From Cladorhizidae sp. MBARI D1340-BT2 (taxonomy: Eukaryota > Porifera > Demospongiae > Poecilosclerida > Cladorhizidae), in contig JAQNBH010000013.1 in NCBI GenBank assembly GCA_028752905.1, positions 13,233,816 through 13,297,815 of the forward strand: 64,000 nucleotides of DNA, written 5' to 3'. Of this stretch, positions 42,301-51,300 are shown in pieces. The position numbers and the translations under genes were made by a program. The notes beneath the pieces were generated by a model that did not search any database, was not told the DNA's origin, and was given only the letters and a program-made list of their open reading frames with translations. Position 1 is the stretch's first letter. Every line of letters starts with the position of its first letter.

Positions 42301-45300
42301 GTGTCCTTGTTAGTGTTTCTCTGTGTATCTTGTGGCTTGATATAGTCGGCAACTTCAAGTAAGCCAGTGGAATGCTAGTTTTCAAAAGAAGTATCAAACT
42401 GCCCGTCCACCACCCTCCAAACAAAAGCTTAGGAATGGGGTTGGATATGGGTCAGCCAAATAGACATTAGCTGTGAGTCTCCTCGAAAAAAATCCCCCGA
42501 CAAACCCATTTTCATTGCGTATATTGTGAAATAATATATCGATACTCACTTCTTCTTTTTTGTTAGCTGTTATGATGCATCACCCAGGAACTTCAGGTTA
42601 CCTCGGATAAAGCTTGTAGGCCCATCTCTCCGAGTTTGTACAAGTGTAGGACAGTCAAAGAAGTGGAAGCACTGCCAAATGCTTGAATGCTAAAAGATCT
42701 TGTCAGACTTTGAAGTGGAAAGACTTGATCCTCTCACAATCAGGTGATAAAGACATCGCCTTTCCCACAGGCAATACTCGGACAAACTTTTTCCCCTCTA
42801 GTTTAGTTTCGTGCTTTGCAACTAGAAGTGCCGACCACACCTACATCACATTAAAACAATTCTGCCTCATGCGACAAATGTCAAAAATTAATTTCGCGTA
42901 TAATTGGTTAATGTGTTATTAGTATTTTTATATACATCTATATATATATGCATATATAAACTATCAATGAACTCTCAGTTGACATGACAAATACAATGAC
43001 TTTCTCAAGAATCAACTCAAATTTACTCTCTCCACGTTCCGGCTCGAGCTAATAAATGTCGCGAGTAAATTTAAAGTTGATTGTTTGGGAAAGTCATTGC
43101 AATATAATGTACAAACTTCATTAAACTCTAGCGCAGCTTCTGCGTGGTTTGATCTCATTAGCGCAGCTTCTGCGTGGTTTGATCTCATTATTGGTTATTG
43201 CGTCTTATTATTATAATATTTATTTTTGCCACGTCCGGTTCACGTGCAGGACGCGTGTGTCAGCGTGTGGTTCACATCACATGATAGATTAGCAGCTGCT
43301 GGTATATATCAAGCTCACGTGAGTCTTAGCATCCTGATGAAGGCTAGAGCATCTAGCTCAAACACTGAGTGAGTAAAGCTAAGTTGATGATCCAGAAAGT
43401 TGTCGTGTGCACCTCCTCACTCTATATCAGCTGAGAGTTAGTTGAGAAGAAGGAAGGAATTGAATAGAACACTTGATATTGTGATTGTGTGCGGATGAGC
43501 AGGGAACTGGTAACACTCGACGCTATAGGAGTCCAAGTTTGACCATTCAAGTGGACTCTTATTATTGAATAGAACAACTTTCGAATGCACCACAAGGTAA
43601 AGTATATCAATATATGGTAAAGGTCATCACACATAATAATGAGTTAGTTCGAAAGTTGGCGGCAAAAAGCCAAGCCGCTACAGGGCCCCCCCAAGTGGCT
43701 TAATTCACGGCAGTAAGCAGCTTGGCTGGTAGTCGGATCACTCTGCCTTTGCTGCTTCTACCCACAATGCGTGGAAGCCTTGGTATACTCACAACTGAAG
43801 GGGGCGCTTTCTGCACAGACGGTAGTTTGCGTACTTGACGAGGAGGGCGAGATCCAATACCATCATGGAGGCCGAAATCAGAATCCAGAAATGCAGGTTT
43901 AAGTCGATCGACCGATACCGTGTCCACCCGGCCATTAATGTCCAAGGTGAAGTACTTGGCAGCTCTCTGCAGCACCCGGAAAGGCCCATCATACGTGCAC
44001 TGTAAGGGGGTACGGTGGGCATCATGACGGACAAACACAAACATGCAGCTGTTCAAGTTCTCAGGCATGTAAGAGGTGTGTTGTCGATGATGGGTCGTCT
44101 CCTTAGGTCTCAAATCGGCCATGGTGGTACGTAGGCGTGCAAGAAAACCTGACACGTCCTGATCGGTGGATTGTTGAGCAGCTTCGAAGAACTCTCCAGG
44201 TAATCGGATTGTGGTTCCATAAACTAGGTCAGAAGGGGCACACCCTAGGTCCTCCTTGGGGGCAGAGCGAAGGCCGAGTAGAACCAATGGAAGTTCATCC
44301 ATCCAAGAAGGTCCAGTTAACCGTGCCTTAAGAGCCGACTTTAACTGCCTGTGAAAACGCTCGACAATGCCATTAGCCTGTGGATGGTAAGCAGTTGTGC
44401 GGTGATGCTGCACACCCAGCCGTGTGTTCAGGGCAGTCCACAGGGCAGAGGTAAATTGCGGTCCACGGTCAGAGGATATGTCGGATGGCACTCCAAACTG
44501 TGCGATATGTTGCGACAGCAGGGCAGCTGCACACGAAGTGGCAGTAGCGTCCGCCATGGGTATGGCTTCTGGCCACCGTGTAAAGCGATCGATGATTGTG
44601 AACAAGTACGTTTTCCCTTGCGAGACGGGTAGTGGTCCTACAATATCGACATGAATTCGTTGGAAACGGCGGTCGGGAAGCTGCCCATGTTGGAGAGGAG
44701 CAGTCACATGACGCTGAACCTTTGCCTTCTGACATGGCACACATGTTTTCGCCCAGATGCCGACCTGTTTGTTCATGCCATGCCAAACAAAACGTGCCGC
44801 CACTAACTTCCTGGTGGTTCGAATGCCCGGGTGTGCAAGGTTGTGAATGGTGTCGAAAACCACATGTCGCCAATCAGGAGGAACAATGGGCCGCGAAACT
44901 CCAGTAGAGGTATCACAGAGCAAAGTCGTGTCTGTACCCGGAATGGGAAGGTCAGCAAGGATCAATTTGGTAATGGCAGTGCGGTAAGCCTGAACATCGG
45001 AAGAACCTTGCTGCGCCTTAGCCATGCCAAGGAAGTCGAGGTCCGGTTGACCAGCGGTCGCACACAGCTGGTTAGAACTTAGTTCCACACGTGAAAGGGC
45101 ATCGGCAACTGTGTTGTCACGCCCATGAATGTGTCTAATATCGGTGGTGTACTCAGCTACGAAGGAGAGATGCCGCTGTTGTCTTGAAGTCCAGCGTTCC
45201 GAGGAACTGGCTAAGGCAAACGTCAAGGGCTTATGATCAGTGTAAATATGAACTCGACGACCTTCAATGAAGTATCCAAAATGCTTGACTGCAGCGTACA

Positions 45301-48300
45301 TTGCAAAAAGTTCACGGTCAAAGGTGCTATAATTTTTCTGAGCTTTGTCGAGTTTCTTAGAAAAGAAAGCGAGTGGTTTCCAACTACCTTCCAGAAACTG
45401 CTCAAGAACTCCTCCAACGGCCACGTCTGATGCATCCACAGAGAGACATGTTGTGGCAGTGCTGCTGGGGTGGATGAGTAGTGTCGCAGAAGCCAGGGCG
45501 TGCTTGGTGGCTGTGAAAACTGACTGAAGTTGCTCCGACCATTGAAAATCGTTTCCTTTAACATGAGACATGCCATGCAGAGGCGCCATGAGGGCAGCAG
45601 CGTGAGGTACAAATCTGTGGTAAAAATTTACCATGCCTAAGAACTCGGTCAGGGCCTTGGCGTTGCCTGGTGGTGGAAATTGACGAATGGCATCAACACG
45701 CTCGGGCAACGGCTCAACCCCCTGCGCAGTTACTCGGTGGCCCAGGAAATCAATGGCATCGACTCCGAATGTACACTTGGCAACATTGACAACCAGGCCT
45801 TGTTCGGCCAGCCTCTTGAAGAGTCGACGTAGGTGATGACGGTGATCCTTGGCAGTACTGCTGGCGATAAGTATATCATCCAAATACACAAAAAGGAACT
45901 GCTCCAGCCCCTGGCAGACCTGGTCCATCAGCCTCTGAAAAGCCTGCGCTGCGTTCTTCAGGCCGAAAGGCATTCTGAGAAACTCAAAGAGACCAAATGG
46001 AGTTATAACCGCTGTTTTGGGTATGTCAACAGTCGCCACGGGAATCTGATTATACCCCCGCACCAAGTCTACTTTCGAGAAAACCTTCTTACCATCCAAT
46101 TGAGCTGTGAAGTCTTGCATGTGGGGCACAGGGTAGCAATCATGTGTAGTAGCATCATTTAAACGCCGATAATCACCACATGGCCGCCAAGCACCTGGAG
46201 TTTTCTTCTCGACCATGTGAAGCGGTGATGACCAGGTACTGGAAGAGCGACGGACAATTCCAAGCTTCTCCATTTCCGCGAACTCGCGTCGAGCAATGGC
46301 TAGCTTGTCAGGAGACAAACGACGTGCCCTGGCATGTGTTGGGGGCCCTGTGGTAGGAATGTAATGCTCTACCCCATGTTTCACATTCGGACCCGAGAAC
46401 TGTGGCCTAGTGATAGACGGAAACTCCTGAAGTATGGCATCAAACTCATTAGGGATAACAGAAGTGTTAAGGCCATAGGACAGTGCCGTATCAGGCCTGA
46501 CAGGGACGCTCTCGTATGTTTCTGCGTCGATTATGTGACTAGTGTAAATATCGATGAGGAGATGGTTACAGCAGAAAAAATATGCGCCTAACATAGGTCT
46601 ATGAATATCAGCAAGAACAAAAGGCCATTGATACTTACGGAATCCCAGGTCAATTGATATGGTTCTGCCAAAAGTAGCAATCCTGGTACCATTAGCAGCG
46701 ACTAGCGGGTCCGTCTGTCCCTGGCGGCGATCACGGGCGGAAGCTGGGAACACACTGACTTGGGCCCCAGTGTCGACGAGGAACTTGAGTCCAGCCTTGC
46801 GGTCCCACAAATACAATAAACGGCTTTGATAACGGCCAGCCACCTGCGCCACTAGGTGCTGGCCTGGTCGTTTCCCGAATGCGAAGGTCGTTCCTGTGCC
46901 AAAGGTGAGTAGGCACATGGGGGCCTACAGGCTTTGGCCTGACTGCCAAACTTAGCATGGTACCAGCATAGAGGGGTTTTCTGGGAATGGGGAGAGGATG
47001 ATCGCTTACTCTGGGACCGTGTGGATGCATTGATATTGATCATGGAATGAGATTGTCTAGCAGCCATAATAACGTCAGCTTTGTGTGCCAAGGCCGGTAA
47101 GTCGACGTCCTCGAGTGCAGCAAGCTGTACCCGAACCTCTTCTGGCAACTGACGCAGAAAAATACGTCGGAGAAGACTGTCCCGGTCCACTGCAAGGCTT
47201 TGGATATGTGCACAAAGCTGGGATGGTTTCCAATCTCCAAGGCCAGTAAGGTTGAGGAGGCCATCTGCCTTCTGGTCGTCTGTGAGGCTATATACCTCCA
47301 ACAGTTTTCCTTTCAAGTAAGCATATTTATCCTCCCCAGGAGTTAAGGCCACATCACCAGCCATTCGCTCAGCAACTACAACATCCAAGGAAGTGAGCAG
47401 GTAGAAATACTGAGTGGTGGGGTCGATAATGTGGCGCAGGGAGAATTGCGCTTCTGTCTGTTGAAACCAAACATCCGGTCTGGCGGCCAAGAAGGTGGGC
47501 AACTTCAAGGATACAGCGTGGACGGCAGTAACCGCAGCAGCAGCAGATTCTGCCATGGCAATAGGTCGAAGACGAAAGGATGCTTGTTGTCTTACTCACG
47601 TCGGGGTCACCACTATAGGAGTCCAAGTTTGACCATTCAAGTGGACTCTTATTATTGAATAGAACAACTTTCGAATGCACCACAAGGTAAAGTATATCAA
47701 TATATGGTAAAGGTCATCACACATAATAATGAGTTAGTTCGAAAGTTGGCGGCAAAAAGCCAAGCCACTACAACGCTTATAATGAGAGTGAGGGCCACGG
47801 TGGCTCTCACTCTCATTATAAGCGTCGAGTGTTTTTGCCGATTTTGAAGGCCTGTGTCTAGCACTCATGGGCGCAAGTACGTAGATGATACACTTGACTG
47901 GATCTATAAGTGGATCCGAAACTTTGGGCACAACAGGACTTTCTCCTCCAGTTTAGAACTGAGCGCTGTACTTTAGAAGGTAGAACCAACCTTGAGCTCT
48001 CAGCATCTGTCGTGGCCAAGCAGCTGAACAACCAAGTCCAGCCCTTTGTTAATTTCATCATCAAAAAAAATAAAAATCACCATCATCTTACCTAGCCACA
48101 CCCACCCCATTATCTGCCTGCTATATCCTGCGTGTATTTTACCCGAGCATATATAGCTAGACACGCGCCTTCAAAATCAGCCAAAACGAGTATAGAGGCA
48201 CTTGCTAAGTTAGAAATGAGTTGGTACTCCAATTAATGCACACGTCTGGGCGTGTGATGCTCGAGGGATGAGTGAGAGCCGACTATCATAATTGCCATCA

Positions 48301-51300
48301 TGCATGACCTATTCCGGGCCTTTTTACCGCTGTTTCTGGAAGTCCTTCCAGTCCGGAGAGCTACGCACACTTATGCTTCCTGGGAACTAGTCGGAATTGC
48401 TTCGCTGTTGAGAAAGATGACTCCTGGATGGATTTCTTTGCTGTGAGCAGGTGTAGTGATGCATGGCCTTTGTTGGCTCACCTCAGTGGAGCTGATGACC
48501 AAGCCTATTCAACAATAACTATGAAGCTGACCACCTTCAATGTGACGGTATATGCATAGTTTGCAAGCTAGATTTCTATACACTAGGGAAGCGCTGCGAC
48601 CGGTGAGGCCATGGCCTTACCACTTTCTGAGAGAGTGGCCAAGGGAATTGGTCAGGAGATCAACAAAATTAATATTATTTGCGCATGCCTAAATCTAGTC
48701 TGGCGTGGTGAACCCTTTACCTTCCAATGATTGGGAAGGTAAAGGGTTGACTACTAGCCTGAGCCTAAAGCATGCTCGCTAACAGCTAGCCTGCTGAAAG
48801 TCACTTAGTGTTAGCTTTGTTTTCGAAGTCATCATCGAGACGACATGTCACTCTCCAAGGACTTACCCATTCCCTCTATTGGTGAGAAGCCACATTCAGT
48901 ATTCCAAAGCGTGAGTTTGGAAAAAATAATCTTGTTAAAAGATCTTTCCAGCCACAATGGTTTACACGCTGGACATGGCTTCATTATGATGAGGGCCATG
49001 ATTCAGTCTTCTGTTATATTTGTGTGAAGGCTTACAAAGAAAAACGGCTTTTTTCTGTCGCAACTATTGAGACTGCATATATATATAATTTTACACAATT
49101 ATTTGGCACTAATTTAATTTTTTAAGAAAAGAATACCACACACAACTATAAATTATTTAATACATTATTATTATACACAGTTGGTAAGAGAGAAAATAAT
49201 TTCAGTTGACTTGATGCTGATGTGTCCAGGTTGATGGCTCTTTTAAATTGCTAGGGGTGAGGAACAGTGATATGACACCAGCAATTTATAATAAATGGTA
49301 ATACTTTTTTTGTTATGATTATTATATATAATTACAATTAAGTACATACAATATATACCTCCCTTTACTCACTCCCAAACTGGAACTACAACCATTAGCG
49401 TTTGGACCATTGCTTCGAATGGCCTTACCACTTTAAAATTGCTTCCTACGCCCCTGCTAGGCACTTGACCCAGATGCAAGATGCAACTCGCACCCACTTA
49501 TCGCTGAAACTACAGTGCTCGACGCTTAGCACAGATCATTTTCACTCACCACCCCCACCCACACCACCCACACCACCCCACCCCTTCTCCTCACGTTGCT
49601 TTCTTTTCTTCTCACAGGGCACTCCATGAACCCTGAACCTTGTTAACTCTTTCATGGCTGTGAGTGGTATATGACGTCTACGCACTTTGGAAATTCATTT
49701 AAAACAATCTATCATCAAGTTTTATAGGAAACTACATGTACATGCATCTAAATCATGTTAAATGCTTCCTCTGTACGTACGTACATGCAGAGAATTAAAC
49801 GTATTGGATGCCACTGGTGACTAGGGAAGCTTGTGAGAAGTATCCAGACCCTTTACTCCAGACAATTCGCTTGCGATGTCCGTCGGACTGAGTTTGGACA
49901 AAGTTCTTTTGCAAGTGTTGGACGACAACTCTGACATGTCTGTAGGAGAAACCATTGATGAGGGAGGAGAAGGCATCTCTTCACATACGTTGGGGACAGC
50001 ACCATCACCCCAACAACTCTGACATGTCTGTAAGAGAAACCATTGATGAGGGAGGAGAAGGCATCTCTTCATACGTTGGGGACAGCACCGTCACCCCAAC
50101 AACTCTGACATGTCTGTAAGAGAAACCATTGATGAGGGAGGAGAAGGCATCTCTTCATACATTGGGGACAGCACCGTCACCCCAACAACTCTGACATGTC
50201 TGTAAGAGAAACCATTGATGAGGGAGGAGAAGGCATCTCTTCATACGTTGGGGACAGCACCATCACCCCAACAACTCTGACATTTCTGTAGGAGAAACCA
50301 TTGATGAGGGAGGAGAAGGCATCTCTTCATACGTTGGGGACAGCACCGTCACCCCAACAACTCTGACATGTCTGTAAGAGAAACCATTGATGAGGGAGGA
50401 GAAGGCATCTCTTCATACGTTGGGGACAGCACCGTCACCCCAACAACTCTGACATGTCTGTAAGAGAAACCATTGATGAGGGAGGAGAAGGCATCTCTTC
50501 ATACGTTGGGGACAGCACCATCACCCCAACACAGTCCTATCAATGGGCAGAATTCTAGTGCCGGATCTAGGTACCTTTTAGCGCAGAAATGTTTCTTTCC
50601 GATTTCATGAATGATGAGGACACCAGTGAAGGAAGAAATCTCTGACAGTAAGTGCAGTCTTAGCCAGCTGAAAGAATGTTGGCAGAGTATAAACTATACC
50701 AGCAGTTTTAGCTACTTCTTCCCGGGTAGTTGGCGGGCTGTATATAAATTCTTCCCAGGTGGTTGGCTGGTAAAGCAAATATATTATCAGAGTCAAGTAA
50801 TGGAAATCTCTGGAATGCTCCCCTTTGGTCTCTAATCTACAGCCAGTTTGAAAAGTGTACAACGACATCCTAATTACCATGGTAAACAGCCATATTATGT
50901 GTCATTTCTATCATTACTGGTTACAACATTGTGGCCATGACAATCAAACTTTATCACAATGTGCATCAATCAGATTTTTATATTTCTCTTCTAAAATGCA
51001 GCCTTGAAGGAGTTGAGCTGAAGGTAGACTAGAGCCCCTTTTTCATGCTAAAAGCAAACTCGTGCATTTTTTCTTTCTAAACAGTGTCGTTGTTGTTGTG
51101 GTCGTTGTTGTTGCGGCCATTGTCAGAAGTGGTTTACGTTACATGTAACCACATTCACTCTGAGTTGTTAATTGTCATGTTGTGTTGTTGTTTCCAGTGC
51201 AGTTGCTGGTTGATAATGGTGCCAGTGTCAATGTGAGGGACTGCAACGGAAGCACTCCACTACATTTAGGTGAAAAAAACTGTTGATATTTCCACTGCGA

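Larger units (their letters stand above)
41790..43511. other. ANKRD54 intron between the minisatellite and LTR element 1
   Basis: This is mostly unique DNA. It contains a possible minus-strand Cys-rich exon (42038-42424), a hairpin (42992-43103) and a 30-bp tandem duplication (43131-43190), each listed separately. Nothing else was recognised. Confidence 0.5.
43525..47772 (-). mobile_element. LTR element 1: complete Ty3/Gypsy retrotransposon, 4,248 bp
   Basis: Two 158-bp LTRs (43525-43682 and 47615-47772) differ at a single base and flank gag and pol on the minus strand. The 5-bp sequence ACGCT is duplicated on both sides (43520-43524 and 47773-47777). Domain order is Gag, protease, RT, RNase H, integrase and a GPF module, which defines Ty3/Gypsy. 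The primer site matches tRNA-Trp, and gag and pol are in different frames joined by a likely -1 frameshift. No env frame exists. All catalytic motifs are present, so it may be autonomous and recently inserted. It lies antisense in the ANKRD54 intron and split a pre-existing palindrome. Confidence 0.95.

Noticed and set aside
44137..46591. Plus-strand ORFs opposite the element 1 pol gene
   Set aside because: They are shadows of the 1,072-codon pol frame and contain no recognisable domain.
49830..50013. Open + strand frame entering the first 86-bp unit
   Set aside because: It stops in the next unit, has no clear splice borders and does not match ANKRD54, whose exons a and b join directly in phase.
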